Shown here: in pieces, positions 1-11,551 of the stretch
Layout of the letters: the number at the start of each line of letters is the position of its first letter
Position numbering within the stretch: position 1 is the stretch's first letter
Assembly: GCA_025964675.1 (NCBI GenBank)
Contig: JAOPYI010000132.1
Span: 1 to 57,093, forward strand
Source of the DNA: Sphaerisporangium sp.
Lineage (GTDB): Bacteria; Actinomycetota; Actinomycetes; Streptosporangiales; Streptosporangiaceae
Length of the DNA: 57,093 nucleotides
Direction: 5' to 3'
The notes under the pieces: model-generated
The model's database searches: none
What the model saw: only the letters and a program-made list of their open reading frames with translations
What the model was told of the DNA's origin: nothing
Position numbers and translations under genes: made by a program

Positions 1-234
1 TCGAGCCCGCATCCTGGCAGACCTTCATGGGGAAACCCGGCGGCCAGCCTCTGGGGCCCGCCCCGGTGTCGCATCCGGGCGGTCGTAGCCGCTCCTGACC
101 GCGCAGTATCGGTCCCGCGTCGGCATCTGGGCTCGACCTACGTCGCGCTCAGGTGCCGACGTCCACGTGCTCCCTCGTGGGGCAGGTCACTACGTTGATC
201 TCCATTCTCGATGTACTAAGCCTGTCATCCGCGA
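1..234. other. No supported gene at the left edge
   Basis: Two plus-strand frames are open from the left edge, one to a TAG at 86-88 and one to a TGA at 96-98, so the tail of a gene entering from the left is possible, but neither short translation is recognisable. I see no RNA gene, repeat or convincing terminator here. Confidence 0.4.
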
Positions 235-612
235 TCAGCCGAGCTCGGCGACCAGCCTCTTGGGGGCGATCAGCCGGTAGGCCTCGGTGACGATCTCGGC
301 GACCTCCCGCCAGTCGGCGGGCACGTCGAGGTAGACGCCGAGCCAGCCGCGATGGCCGACGTACGGCGGGCGGAAGAACCGCCCGGGATCCTCGGCGACG
401 AGTGCCTCCTGCGTGCCTGGCGGCGCTGCGCACCAGAACGCCAGGCGGTCGTCGTGGTGGTGGTCGGCGAGCGTCACGAAGGTCTTCTTGCCGCGCACGA
501 ACCAGGTGGGCTCGCCGTGGCTGAGGCGCTCGGTCGTCTCGGGCAGGGCCAGGCACAGCCGCCGCAGCTCCTCGATGGCCTTGGCTGGTTCGAGTTTCTC
601 CACAACGGCCAC
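235..612 (-). CDS. MmcQ/YjbR-family protein
   Basis: A 125-residue protein of the MmcQ/YjbR fold (double-wing, CyaY-like), often called DNA-binding although its molecular role is not established. The family pattern is clear: an N-terminal helix ending in LCLALPETTE, then the strand pairs HGEPTWFVRGKKTF and LAFWCAAP, and the GHRGWLGVYLD segment near residue 90. Length is usual for the family. The longest start is GTG at 612. A GTG at 603 is an alternative, because a TAGGGT -10-like hexamer lies seven bases before it and would give a leaderless message starting MEKLEPAKA. It lies downstream of the site-2 protease on the same strand with a gap of about 70 bases; no functional link is evident. 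Confidence 0.85.
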   Translation of the reverse strand: MAVVEKLEPAKAIEELRRLCLALPETTERLSHGEPTWFVRGKKTFVTLADHHHDDRLAFWCAAPPGTQEALVAEDPGRFFRPPYVGHRGWLGVYLDVPADWREVAEIVTEAYRLIAPKRLVAELG

Positions 613-684
613 CCTAGAACATCGATCAGGTGTTCGGATACCGATCGACAGAACGCACCGCGGGCTGTGCCAGGCCGGGCGTGA

Positions 685-1992
685 TCAGCCCGACAGGCGG
701 ATCGGGTTGACGATGTCGGCGTAGATCAGCAGGGTGCCCATCACCAGGAGAACCGCCGCCATGGCGTACGTCAGGGGGAGCGCCTTGGCGATGTCCACAT
801 AGCCCGGCACCGGACGGCGCCGCACCCGGGCGTAGCCCCGCTTGAGGCCTTCCCAGAGCCCACCGGCGATCTGACCGCCGTCCAGGGGCATCAACGGGAT
901 GAGGTTGAACATGCCGATCGCGAGGTTCACCCCGGCGAGCAGCTGGAGGAAAGCCGCGATCTTGGTTTGAACCGGGATGCTGGACGCGGCGATCTCACCG
1001 CCGATGCGGCCGGCGCCCACGATGCTCGAGGGGCTGTTGAGGTCGCGTGCCTGCCCGCCGAAGGCGGCCTGCCAAACCCCGACGATCTTCTGGGGGAAGT
1101 TCCCGATGGCTTGGGCGGTGCGCTTCGTCAGGTCCCACATGACACCGACGACGTAGCCGGGGCCCTGCTTCTCGAGGGCCGTGGTGGGGCTGACACCAAG
1201 GAAGCCGACCGCCTTGTCGAGTTTGGTCGGGTCGTCGATCGACGGACGATCTTGTGCGATGAGGTTCACGGTGAGCGTCATCGGACGGCCTTGGCGCTCG
1301 ACGCCGATGGCCACCGGGCCCGCGCCGTGGGACCGGATCAGCTTGGTCGCGTCGTCCCAGGTGGTCACCGGCTTGCCGCCGAACGAGACGATCCTGTCGT
1401 TGGCCTTCAGCCCGGCCAGCGCGGCGGGGGTGTCCCGGTGGGCCGGCGTGCACTTCTGGCCCTTCTCCTGCTCCGCCACGGTCATGACGCACTCGGAGAC
1501 CTTGGCCACCACCGGCTGCGCGACCTCGACGCCGAAGCCCATCAGCACGACGGCGAAGAGGGCGAAGGCGAGCAGGAAGTTCATCGACGGCCCACCGGCC
1601 ATGATGATGACCTTCTGCCACCAGGGCTTGCGGTAGAAGACCCGCTCGCCGTCGCCCGGGCGGATCTCCTCCAGGGAGGCCTGGCGGGCGCTCTCGATGA
1701 GCCCCTGCCACGGCCCTGTGGACATGCTCCGCAGCTTGGCCGGATCGTCGGAAGGTCTGGGCGGCAGCATGCCGATCATGCGGATGTAACCGCCGAGCGG
1801 AATCCATTTCACGCCGTATTCGGTGTCGCCGCGTCGTCGCGACCACATGGTGGGCCCGAAACCGACCATGTACTGCGTCACCTTGACACCGAAGATCTTG
1901 GCCGGGACCAGATGGCCGACCTCGTGCAAGGCAATGGACAGCATCATCCCCAGGAAGAAGATGAGAAACCCGGCCACGATGAGCCAGCTCAT
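685..1992 (-). CDS. rip1: Site-2 intramembrane metalloprotease (Rip1/RseP type, M50)
   Basis: A 435-residue zinc protease of peptidase family M50B that cuts anti-sigma factors and other substrates within the membrane. The first membrane helix carries the zinc-binding HEVGH motif at residues 23-27. A PDZ domain lies in the middle (around GLKANDRIVSFGGKPVTTWDD), and the third zinc-ligand motif LDGG (MPLDGGQIAGG) lies in a C-terminal membrane segment. At least four hydrophobic segments are visible. The ATG at 1992 is preferred over a GTG 15 bases upstream because a GGTGGGGG ribosome binding site lies seven bases before it. In many actinobacteria rip1 sits between dxr and ispG; neither is present here, so this may be a relocated copy or a paralogue. 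Its substrates cannot be read from the sequence. Confidence 0.93.
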   Translation of the reverse strand: MSWLIVAGFLIFFLGMMLSIALHEVGHLVPAKIFGVKVTQYMVGFGPTMWSRRRGDTEYGVKWIPLGGYIRMIGMLPPRPSDDPAKLRSMSTGPWQGLIESARQASLEEIRPGDGERVFYRKPWWQKVIIMAGGPSMNFLLAFALFAVVLMGFGVEVAQPVVAKVSECVMTVAEQEKGQKCTPAHRDTPAALAGLKANDRIVSFGGKPVTTWDDATKLIRSHGAGPVAIGVERQGRPMTLTVNLIAQDRPSIDDPTKLDKAVGFLGVSPTTALEKQGPGYVVGVMWDLTKRTAQAIGNFPQKIVGVWQAAFGGQARDLNSPSSIVGAGRIGGEIAASSIPVQTKIAAFLQLLAGVNLAIGMFNLIPLMPLDGGQIAGGLWEGLKRGYARVRRRPVPGYVDIAKALPLTYAMAAVLLVMGTLLIYADIVNPIRLSG

Positions 1993-2204
1993 TGGTGCTA
2001 CCCCCACCTGCGGAGAAGACGCTTTCTGTTTACATTGCCCCGTCCGAGCGTAACCGAACTCGGCGACAACTCCGGCCCTGCCGCGAAATCACCACTCAAC
2101 ACCGGTCCGACGCGGTGCGCATCGCGGCCGAGGCGGGCTGGCTGTAGGGACCCCGGGGGGCATGATCGGCCACAGGCCCGCACGGGACCAGACCTGCCAT
2201 GGGG

Positions 2205-3320
2205 CTACGGGCGCCAGATGAGGATGAGCGCGCAGTCGTCGTTGTGGCCGGCGGACATGGAGTTGACCAGGGGCCGCGCGCCATCGTGGAAGCCGGAGGG
2301 CACGAGCCGCTCGGCCTCGCCGAGGAGCCGGTCGAGCCCTGAGTCGATGTCGCGCCCGGGCTGCTCGATCAGGCCGTCGGTGTAGAGCATGAGCGCGTCG
2401 CCCCTGCGGAGCACGCCGCTGTCGGGCTCGCAGTGGAGGTCGGGGACGACGCCCAGCACCACGCCCTTGGCGGCGGAGACCTGCCAGGTGCCGGTGCCGG
2501 AGTCGAACTTGACCACGGGCGGGTGGCCGGCCGAGGTGATCTGGTACGCCCCGGTGGACAGGTCGAGACGCAGGTGGACGGCCGTCACGAAGCCCTCACC
2601 CTCGGGCTGGCGGTGGAGATAGGCGTTGCATGAGGGCAGGAAGGAGTCGACCGATCCGAGCAGCCCTCCGAAGGTGCCCGACAGCATGAGCGCGCGGGTG
2701 CCCGCGTCCACCCCCTTGCCGGACACGTCGACCAGCGCGATCTCCAGGATGGAGCCGTGGCGCATGGAGACCAGGAAGTCGCCGCCGAAGGACGAGCCGC
2801 CGGCCTGCTTGAGCACGACGCGCGACCCCCAGTCCTTGGGGAGCTGCGGCAGCTCTCCCTGCCTCTTCAGCCGGTCTCTGAGCTCCAGGAGCATGACGTC
2901 GCCGCGCAGGCCCTGGACGCCGAGCTTTCCACGGGTGCGGGCCATCAGGGACGCCAGGACCGTGGTGAACCCGATGGTCACGAGCAGGCCGGCGCCGACG
3001 GAGCGGACGCCGAGGACGACGGCGATGTAGGCAAGGGCGACGGCGACCGCGCCGATCAGGACGACAAGGCTGCGCAGGCGGAGCTGCAGACCGCCCACCA
3101 GGGTGACCAGGATGAACAGGCTCGGCGAGAACCACTCTGTGGAGACCCTCGCGGCGAGGGCCCCGAGCAACAGGGTGAGGACGCTGAGGGTGATGAGGAG
3201 ATTCCGGTCGCGCGCCAGCGGTCCCCTACGCAGGAATCGCACGATCCGCACCAGGAACGGGATGCGTACCAGGATCGCGCGGAGCCGTGGGGGGATCAGC
3301 GGCGCCGGACGGGAACTCAT
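2205..3320 (-). CDS. Membrane-anchored PP2C/SpoIIE-type serine phosphatase
   Basis: A 371-residue protein with an N-terminal membrane region (about residues 35-130, four to five hydrophobic segments) followed by a PPM/SpoIIE phosphatase domain. Metal-binding landmarks are GGDFLVS (near 180), VDVSGKGVDAG (near 200), SAGHPPVV (near 275) and YTDGLIE (near 320). Relatives (RsbU, SpoIIE) dephosphorylate anti-anti-sigma factors in partner-switching cascades. No PAS, GAF or HAMP sensor is visible, so the membrane segments may sense directly. No anti-sigma gene is adjacent, so the partner is unknown. It diverges from the Eis-like gene, and the two share the roughly 100-base AT-richer gap. Confidence 0.9.
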   Translation of the reverse strand: MSSRPAPLIPPRLRAILVRIPFLVRIVRFLRRGPLARDRNLLITLSVLTLLLGALAARVSTEWFSPSLFILVTLVGGLQLRLRSLVVLIGAVAVALAYIAVVLGVRSVGAGLLVTIGFTTVLASLMARTRGKLGVQGLRGDVMLLELRDRLKRQGELPQLPKDWGSRVVLKQAGGSSFGGDFLVSMRHGSILEIALVDVSGKGVDAGTRALMLSGTFGGLLGSVDSFLPSCNAYLHRQPEGEGFVTAVHLRLDLSTGAYQITSAGHPPVVKFDSGTGTWQVSAAKGVVLGVVPDLHCEPDSGVLRRGDALMLYTDGLIEQPGRDIDSGLDRLLGEAERLVPSGFHDGARPLVNSMSAGHNDDCALILIWRP

Positions 3321-3415
3321 GATGCACTCGACTCTATCTGCACGTCTGCCCTTTGGGCAGCCGACTTGACCAAGACCTTGATCATTAAACAGGGATATTA
3401 GGTGGCCGTTCCGGT

Positions 3416-4693
3416 TTGCCCGGTCATAACGTTAATCGGGTGAACAAGGAACCAAGCCGCAACGTGAACCCGGTCATCCGCCCGATCAAGGCCTCAGAGT
3501 GGCCCGAGTGGCGGGAGGTCGATCAGGAGGCGTTCGCCGCCGACTTCTCGGACGCGCGCGCCGAGCGGTTCAGGGCCACGCTTGAGTTCGACCGGTCACT
3601 CGGAGCCTTCGACGGCGATCGGCTGGTCGGCTGCGCCACGGGGCTGAGCTTCACCATGACGGTCCCCGGAGGCCCAAGGCCCGTCTGCGGCGTGACGGCC
3701 GTCGCCGTCCTGCCCTCCCACCGGCGCCGGGGCATCCTGTCCGCACTCATGCGGCGGCAGCTCGCCGATCTCCATGAGGGTGGCGAGGCCGTCGCGGTGC
3801 TGTACGCCTCCGAGGCCGGCATCTACGGCCGCTACGGGTACGGCAGGGCCGTCGACAGCATGTTCTTCCGCATCCCGAAGCGGGGTTCCGAGTTCGTGCC
3901 GCACGCGCCGGCCGACCCGTCACTGCGGCTGCGCGTGGTACGGCCCGCCGCCGCGCGTGCCGACATCGAGAAGGTCTTCGACGCGGTCCTCGCCACCCGC
4001 CCCGGCCTGTACGCCAGGAGCGAGGCACGATGGAACGCCGTGCTGGCCGACGAGCCGGACGCCCACCGAGGGGCCTCCTCGTTGCGCTGCGTGATCGCCG
4101 AGGACGACGCGGGAGCGCGGGGATACGCCCTGTTCCGGCTCAAGCCGTCGTCCACCGACCACGACGTGCCGGACGGCGAGGTGCGGCTGATCGACCTGTT
4201 CGGCCTGGACCCCGCCGCCTATGCCGTCTTGTGGCGGCACGTGCTCGACCGCGATCTGTGCTCGCGGGTGTTCGCCTGGAACCGCCCGGCCGACGATCCG
4301 ATCATGCACCTGCTCGCCGAGCCCCGCCTGCTCAACGCGGGCTGGCTCGACGAGATGTGGGTGCGCGTGGTGCACCTCGGCAGAGCGCTGCCGGACCGCG
4401 CCTACGCCGCTCCCGTCGACGTGGTGATCGAGGTCGAGGACCCGGTCTGCCCCTGGAACGCGGGCCGCTGGCGGCTGTCCGCCGACGCCACCGGGGCCAC
4501 CTGTGCCCGTACGAACGACCCCGCCGACCTGGAGCTTCCCGTGAGCGTGCTGGGCGCGGCCTACCTCGGCGGGCGGACGCTCGGAGCGTACGAGGCCGCC
4601 GGGATCGTACGCGAGAGACGGCACGGAGCGATGCGCGCCCTGTCGGCGGCGATGTCGTGGGAGACCAAGCCGTGGGGCGGTCTCATCTTCTGA
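3416..4693 (+). CDS. Eis-like GNAT N-acetyltransferase
   Basis: An Eis-type enzyme, up to 425 residues, of the family that acetylates amines of aminoglycosides, peptides or proteins with acetyl-CoA. The layout is that of Eis: an N-terminal GNAT domain with the acetyl-CoA site VAVLPSHRRRGILSALM, a second atypical GNAT region, and a C-terminal sterol-carrier-like domain ending in phenylalanine (WGGLIF). Three starts are possible. TTG 3416 has AGGTGG about ten bases upstream; GTG 3440 and GTG 3464 give 417 and 409 residues, closer to the usual 400-410, but have weaker ribosome sites. The M. tuberculosis enzyme gives kanamycin resistance; whether this one does cannot be told from sequence. Confidence 0.9.
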   Translation: MPGHNVNRVNKEPSRNVNPVIRPIKASEWPEWREVDQEAFAADFSDARAERFRATLEFDRSLGAFDGDRLVGCATGLSFTMTVPGGPRPVCGVTAVAVLPSHRRRGILSALMRRQLADLHEGGEAVAVLYASEAGIYGRYGYGRAVDSMFFRIPKRGSEFVPHAPADPSLRLRVVRPAAARADIEKVFDAVLATRPGLYARSEARWNAVLADEPDAHRGASSLRCVIAEDDAGARGYALFRLKPSSTDHDVPDGEVRLIDLFGLDPAAYAVLWRHVLDRDLCSRVFAWNRPADDPIMHLLAEPRLLNAGWLDEMWVRVVHLGRALPDRAYAAPVDVVIEVEDPVCPWNAGRWRLSADATGATCARTNDPADLELPVSVLGAAYLGGRTLGAYEAAGIVRERRHGAMRALSAAMSWETKPWGGLIF

Positions 4694-4745
4694 CCGCCCA
4701 CGGGAGCCAGGCGCGGCGGGTCTCGTGTGATCGCGGGCGCCGTTC

Positions 4746-4751
4746 TAGGAT
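4746..4751 (+). promoter_or_regulatory. -10 element for a leaderless transcript
   Basis: TAGGAT ends six bases before the ATG at 4758. That spacing places the transcription start on the start codon, the common leaderless arrangement of actinobacteria, and there is no purine-rich ribosome site. I see no clear -35 element. Confidence 0.5.
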
Positions 4752-4757
4752 CTGGGC

Positions 4758-4967
4758 ATGGCATTGCAGAGCTTGCAGATCACCGCGATAACGGCGATGC
4801 GGGCGCGTGATGTCTCGCGCCCCACGCCCGACCAGCAGGAGACCGCCGACAGGCGGCCCCTGCGTGACGAGATGCCCCGCAAGGCGGAGCCGGCGCGAAG
4901 GAACGAGCCGCAGCGAAAGCCGGAGCCCCCGCGAAAGACCGATACCCGCCGCCGCAAGGACGGCTAG
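4758..4967 (+). CDS. Small basic proline/arginine-rich protein, function unknown
   Basis: A 69-residue ORF that I do not recognise. The first 18 residues could form a short helix (MALQSLQITAITAM). The rest is rich in R, K, P, D and E with repeated PRK/ARR/PRR steps and is probably disordered. Support for a real gene is the good -10 box at leaderless spacing and the fit between the Eis-like gene and rpiB, which converges on it with a six-base gap. There is no membrane segment or metal motif. Confidence 0.55.
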   Translation: MALQSLQITAITAMRARDVSRPTPDQQETADRRPLRDEMPRKAEPARRNEPQRKPEPPRKTDTRRRKDG

Positions 4968-4973
4968 CACCGC

Positions 4974-5441
4974 TTACGGCAGGGGCGGGATCACACCGGT
5001 GGTCTCGTACGCGAAGATCTGGGCGATGCGGCGGCGGTGCCTCTCGTCGCCGGAGAACGGCGTGCTGAGAAAGACCTCGACGAAGCGCGCGGCCTCCTCC
5101 AACGAGTGCATGCGGGCGCCGAGGCTGATGACGTTGGCGTCATTGTGCCGCCGGGACAGCGAGGCGGTCTCCTCGCTCCAGGCCAGGGCGGCGCGGATGC
5201 CGCGCACCTTGTTGGCCGCGATCTGCTCGCCGTTCCCCGAACCGCCGATCACGACGCCGAAACTGCCGGGGTCGTGGGAGACGGCCTCGGCCGCGCGGAG
5301 CACGAAGACCGGATAGTCGTCCTCGGCGTCGTGGACGAAGGCACCGTCGTCGACGACCTCGTGGCCGTGATCCTTCAGCCAGGAGACCAGGTGGTTCTTG
5401 AGTTCGTAGCCGGCGTGGTCGGCGGCGATGTAGACGCGCAC
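4974..5441 (-). CDS. rpiB: Ribose-5-phosphate isomerase B
   Basis: A 155-residue RpiB/LacAB-family enzyme interconverting ribose 5-phosphate and ribulose 5-phosphate in the pentose phosphate pathway. The start MRVYIAADHAGYELK holds the phosphate-binding AADHAG motif. GGSGNGEQIAANKV (near residue 67) is the actinobacterial form of the active-site loop, with glutamate-proximal residues in place of the catalytic cysteine used by the E. coli enzyme. RHNDANVISLG near residue 100 supplies the family histidine and arginine. Length and start are normal. It diverges from the deformylase gene. Confidence 0.95.
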   Translation of the reverse strand: MRVYIAADHAGYELKNHLVSWLKDHGHEVVDDGAFVHDAEDDYPVFVLRAAEAVSHDPGSFGVVIGGSGNGEQIAANKVRGIRAALAWSEETASLSRRHNDANVISLGARMHSLEEAARFVEVFLSTPFSGDERHRRRIAQIFAYETTGVIPPLP

Positions 5442-5585
5442 GGGGCCATTGTCGCAGCCTCGCCCGCTGAAGGTCCATCTGGCCGCGCCGCGCGCGGATC
5501 ACCGGGGCGAGCCAGGGGCGCCACCGGCGTGAATTCGGTTACAGTAATGGTCAGTTCACTACATGACCCCTTACAGGAGAGCTTG

Positions 5586-6074
5586 ATGCGTGAGATCCGC
5601 GTGATCGGTGACCCGGTCCTTCGCACCCCCACCGAGCCGGTCACGGACTTCGACAGGGATCTGCGGCGGCTGATCGACGAGATGGTGGAATCCATGTACG
5701 CCGCCGACGGCGTGGGCCTGGCGGCGCCCCAGATCGGCGTCTCCAAGAAGCTCTTCGTGTACGACGTCAGCGGCCGCAAGGGGCATGTGGTGAATCCCGA
5801 GCTGACCATCGACGACGCCGACGAGGTCCTTGACGAGGAAGGGTGCCTGTCGGTGCCCGGCCGCGACACGGGCAAGCCGCTGTACGCGCCGACGCCTCGC
5901 GCGGCGGGCGTGAGCGTCAGCGGGTTCGACCGGCTCGGGCGGCCGGTGCGGATGAAGGCCCGGGGGCTGCTGGCCCGCTGCTTCCAGCATGAGTACGACC
6001 ACCTCGAGGGCGTCCTGTACGTCGATCGTCTCGCCAAGGACGCGAAGCGCAAGATCCTTCTGCAAGCCCCCTGA
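5586..6074 (+). CDS. def: Peptide deformylase
   Basis: A 162-residue metallo-hydrolase that removes the formyl group from the N-terminal methionine of new proteins. All three family motifs are present: GVGLAAPQIG (residues 40-49), EGCLS with the metal-binding cysteine, and QHEYDHLEG, whose HEYDH supplies two histidines and the catalytic glutamate. The frame is open far upstream, but ATG 5586 is the real start: AGGAGA lies five bases before it and the product begins MREIRVIGDPVLR as in other deformylases. It converges on the aldehyde dehydrogenase gene. Confidence 0.96.
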   Translation: MREIRVIGDPVLRTPTEPVTDFDRDLRRLIDEMVESMYAADGVGLAAPQIGVSKKLFVYDVSGRKGHVVNPELTIDDADEVLDEEGCLSVPGRDTGKPLYAPTPRAAGVSVSGFDRLGRPVRMKARGLLARCFQHEYDHLEGVLYVDRLAKDAKRKILLQAP

Positions 6075-6130
6075 GGCCTGCCACGGCGAAGGGAAGGACT
6101 CGACGGCTTCATGGGGACCGGCCCTTCGGG

Positions 6131-7537
6131 TTACAACTGCAAGGACTTGACCTCGAGGTACTCCTCCAGACCGAACTCCCCGAGCTCGCGTCCGTTCCCG
6201 GACTGCTTGTAGCCGCCGAACGGGGCCGAGGGGTTGAACCGGCCTCCGTTGATCGCCACCTGTCCGGTGCGCAGCCTGCGCGCCACCGCGACCGCCCCCT
6301 CCTCGGTCGCCGCCCACACCGCGCCCGCCAGGCCGTACGGCGTGCCGTTGGCGATGTCCACGGCCTCGTCGACCGAGGTGTAGGGGATGAGCGAGAGCAC
6401 GGGGCCGAAGATCTCCTCCTGCTCGATCGCCATCCCGGGCGCGACCCCGGCGAAGACGGTGGGCTCGACGTAGTAGCCGCGGTCGAGCGGCCGGTCGCCC
6501 CCGCCCGCCACCAGGCGGGCGCCTTCCTCCTGGCCACGGTTGATGTAGTGGACGACCCGGTCGCGCTGAGCGGCCGACACCAGGGGGCCGAGCCGCGTGG
6601 CCTCGTCGAAGGGGTCGCCGACGGTGTAGGTGGACGCGGCCTCCACCGACCGGCTGACGGCCTCGTCGTACTGGTCGCGGTGGACCAGCATGCGAGTCCA
6701 CGCCGAGCAGGTCTGCCCCGAGTTGATGAAGGCGTTGGCCACACCGACCTTCACGGCCGTGCCCAGGTCGGCGTCGGGCAGGATGAGGTTCGCCGACTTG
6801 CCCCCGAGCTCCAGCGCGACACGCTTGACCGTGTGGGAGGCGAGGGCGGCCACACGCCTGCCGGCCCGGGTCGATCCGGTGAAGGACACCATGTCGACGT
6901 CCGGGTGGGCGGCCATCGCCTCCCCCACGATCGGGCCGTGACCGCTCACCATGTTGAAGACGCCGGCGGGCAGCCCGGCCTCGTGGAAGATCTCGGCGAG
7001 CGCGTAGGCCGCGAGCGGGGCGACCTCGCTCGGCTTCAGCACGACCGTGCACCCGGCGGCGAGCGCGGGGGCGACCTTGCAGACGACCTGGTGGAGGGGG
7101 TAGTTCCACGGGGTGATGGCCCCGACGACGCCGACCGGCTCGCGCAGGATCAGGGAGTTGCCGATGCGCCTGTCCGCCTCGCCGTGCTCCTCGGCCAGCC
7201 GCGCGTAGTCGGCGAGCACTCCGGCGGGCATCAGCGTCTGGACCTTCAGCGCCAGGGCGTACGGCGCGCCCATGTCGATCGCGATGGTGCGCGCGACCTC
7301 TTCGGCGCGGTCCTTCAGCAGGTCGGCCGCCGCTTTGAGGATCTTGCTCCGCTCGGCGGGAGCCGTGCCCGACCACTCCGGGAACGCGGCACGCGCGGCG
7401 GAGACGGCCCCGTCGACGTCGGCGGCCGAGCCGGCGGGCACCCGGTCGACGACCTCCTCGGTCGCCGGGTTGACGACGTCGATGCCCTCACCCGAGGAGG
7501 ACCGGACCCAGGCTCCGTGCACGTAAAGGTGACGCAT
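6131..7537 (-). CDS. NAD(P)-dependent aldehyde dehydrogenase
   Basis: A 468-residue aldehyde dehydrogenase oxidising an unknown aldehyde to the acid. Landmarks in order: the cofactor-fold segment [22 protein letters not shown], the general-base glutamate in [11 protein letters not shown], the catalytic cysteine in SGQTCSAW, and EEIFGPVLS. The frame continues 65 codons upstream, but that stretch is arginine/proline-rich junk; ATG 7537 follows a GAGGG site and gives the family start [10 protein letters not shown]. Length is slightly under the common 480-500. No neighbour indicates the substrate. Confidence 0.93.
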   Translation of the reverse strand: MRHLYVHGAWVRSSSGEGIDVVNPATEEVVDRVPAGSAADVDGAVSAARAAFPEWSGTAPAERSKILKAAADLLKDRAEEVARTIAIDMGAPYALALKVQTLMPAGVLADYARLAEEHGEADRRIGNSLILREPVGVVGAITPWNYPLHQVVCKVAPALAAGCTVVLKPSEVAPLAAYALAEIFHEAGLPAGVFNMVSGHGPIVGEAMAAHPDVDMVSFTGSTRAGRRVAALASHTVKRVALELGGKSANLILPDADLGTAVKVGVANAFINSGQTCSAWTRMLVHRDQYDEAVSRSVEAASTYTVGDPFDEATRLGPLVSAAQRDRVVHYINRGQEEGARLVAGGGDRPLDRGYYVEPTVFAGVAPGMAIEQEEIFGPVLSLIPYTSVDEAVDIANGTPYGLAGAVWAATEEGAVAVARRLRTGQVAINGGRFNPSAPFGGYKQSGNGRELGEFGLEEYLEVKSLQL

Positions 7538-7760
7538 GACCCTCAACCCTTGGCGCGGAGTGGCCGGCGGCGAGGAATCGCGCCGCCGGGCTGTGTCCGA
7601 TCCACCGCCCGGCGGTCGCGAGTCCAGGGGATGTCGTCCCGCGCGGTCGCCGGCATCCTGTCGCCTTCCCCGTTGAGAGTACGGGCATGCAAGGAGAACG
7701 GCTTGAGTCGACCATGGTCGGCCGGCGACCATCGCCGGGGTCGGACCGCGGCTCAGCCGA

Positions 7761-8408
7761 TCAGTCGAAGATCGGTGCGCGGGTGCGGGAGCGCTTCAGC
7801 TCGAAGAAGCCGTCGGTGCCGGCGACGAGGAGCACCCCGTCCCACAGCTTGCCGGCGTCCTCGCCCTTGGGTGCCGGAGAGATCACGGGGCCGAAGAAGG
7901 CCACGCCGCCGACGGCGATGACCGGCGTGCCGACCTCCTGGCCGACCAGCTCGATGCCCCTGTTGTGCGACCGGCGCACGCCCTCGTCGAACTCGGTGGA
8001 GTCGGCGGCGGACAGCAGCCCGCGGTCGAGCCCTGCGGCCTCAAGCGCGTCGCCGATCACCTCGCGTAGCGCGGCGGCCTGGTCGAACTCCTGCTCGGAG
8101 TCGCCGGGCTTGAGGCGGCCCTGGTTGTGGATGCGGACTCCCAGCTCGGTGTAGAGATCGCCGAGGATGTCGTCGCCGTACTTCTCGGCGGCGGCCCGCA
8201 GCACGCGGACCGGGCCCATGGCGCTCTTGAGAATCTCGCGGTAGCTCTCAGGGATGTCCTTGTCCTCGTTGAGAACGGCGAGGCTCATGATGTGCCAGCG
8301 TGGTTCTACGGGTCGTACGTCCCGCACCTCCAGCAGCCAGCGGGACGTCATCCACGCCCATGGGCAGAACGGGTCGAACCAGAAGTCCACCGGGGTTCGT
8401 TCAGTCAT
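7761..8408 (-). CDS. Rv2466c-type DsbA-fold protein lacking the second CXXC cysteine
   Basis: A 215-residue thioredoxin/DsbA-fold protein very similar, from memory, to M. tuberculosis Rv2466c, the mycothiol-dependent nitroreductase that activates TP053: shared blocks are DFWFDP, the CPW active site, [13 protein letters not shown]-like GPVR, RIHNQG, VGTPVI, VAFFGPV and GEEAGKLWD-like segments. The active site here reads CPWA (codon GCG for Ala, about residue 14), so the resolving cysteine of CPWC is absent. The start is ATG 8408 with AGGAAG eight bases upstream, not the longer start at 8450. It is divergent from pepN, as Rv2466c is from Rv2467. Confidence 0.9.
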   Translation of the reverse strand: MTERTPVDFWFDPFCPWAWMTSRWLLEVRDVRPVEPRWHIMSLAVLNEDKDIPESYREILKSAMGPVRVLRAAAEKYGDDILGDLYTELGVRIHNQGRLKPGDSEQEFDQAAALREVIGDALEAAGLDRGLLSAADSTEFDEGVRRSHNRGIELVGQEVGTPVIAVGGVAFFGPVISPAPKGEDAGKLWDGVLLVAGTDGFFELKRSRTRAPIFD

Positions 8409-8707
8409 GGCCAGCTTCCTGCTTTCGTGGTTCCGGTACCTCGCAGCCACAACCTGCCCGCCGATGCTTTCTATTCCGCCGTATTCCGCTAGGAAATACC
8501 GAGCTAGCTTTAGACGGGTCCGACCGTATTCGGCGTCTTCGCCGGTCCCCTAAGGACGCCCGCCCCTGTACGCCTCGCAGCGAGACTCGACCCCTTGACA
8601 ACCGGGAACGCCGCGCTTCCGGTGCGGCATTAGCGCGCCCGACGTGGCAGGATTCATGCATTCCTCTCGCGAAGGGGCGGGGGGGAGAGTCGTGATGAGG
8701 AGCGGAT
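8409..8707. other. Divergent intergenic region before pepN
   Basis: About 300 bases separate the divergent Rv2466c-like gene and pepN. A perfect TTGACA lies at 8595-8600 on the plus strand, but I find no matching -10 hexamer at 16-18 bases. The pepN ribosome site GAGGAG lies just before the GTG at 8708. No other gene is seen. Confidence 0.4.
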
Positions 8708-11275
<2,568 letters not shown>

Positions 11276-11364
11276 GGTCAGTCTCTCCCGTGACCCTCGC
11301 CTGGCCGAAGCCCCACGGGGCCGAGGCGAGGCCCTCCCCGCCCGAGGTACACCCTCCTTGAGAC

Positions 11365-11409
11365 CCGGCCCGCCTGCGTTCAAGTCCGGTTGAACGTCAG
11401 GCGGGCCGG
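11365..11409 (+). terminator. Strong hairpin after pepN
   Basis: A 12-bp stem CCGGCCCGCCTG/CAGGCGGGCCGG (11365-11376 with 11398-11409) continues into a 7-bp stem CGTTCAA/TTGAACG, with a single bulged T at 11397 and a six-base loop. There is no U-tract, as is usual in high-GC actinobacteria. It probably separates pepN from lemA. Confidence 0.75.
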
Positions 11410-11551
11410 TCGGCTTCCCGGGGTTCAACGGCGCTGTAAGCGCATTGCAAGCAGCCCACGGTGATATGTGGCAGAAGCGACAGCATCCGTTTACAGCAGG
11501 CGACCGCGGGTCTACTGTGCGCGCTGTCACCGTATGTCCGGGAGGCCCCCC

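Noticed and set aside
5037-5585. Upstream in-frame extension of peptide deformylase
   Set aside because: It crosses the whole of rpiB on the other strand, while the ATG at 5586 has a good ribosome site and the normal family N-terminus.
11377-11396. GTTCAAGTCC-like T-loop suggestive of a tRNA
   Set aside because: The bases are part of the perfect CGTTCAA/TTGAACG stem after pepN, and no acceptor, D or anticodon stem can be drawn.
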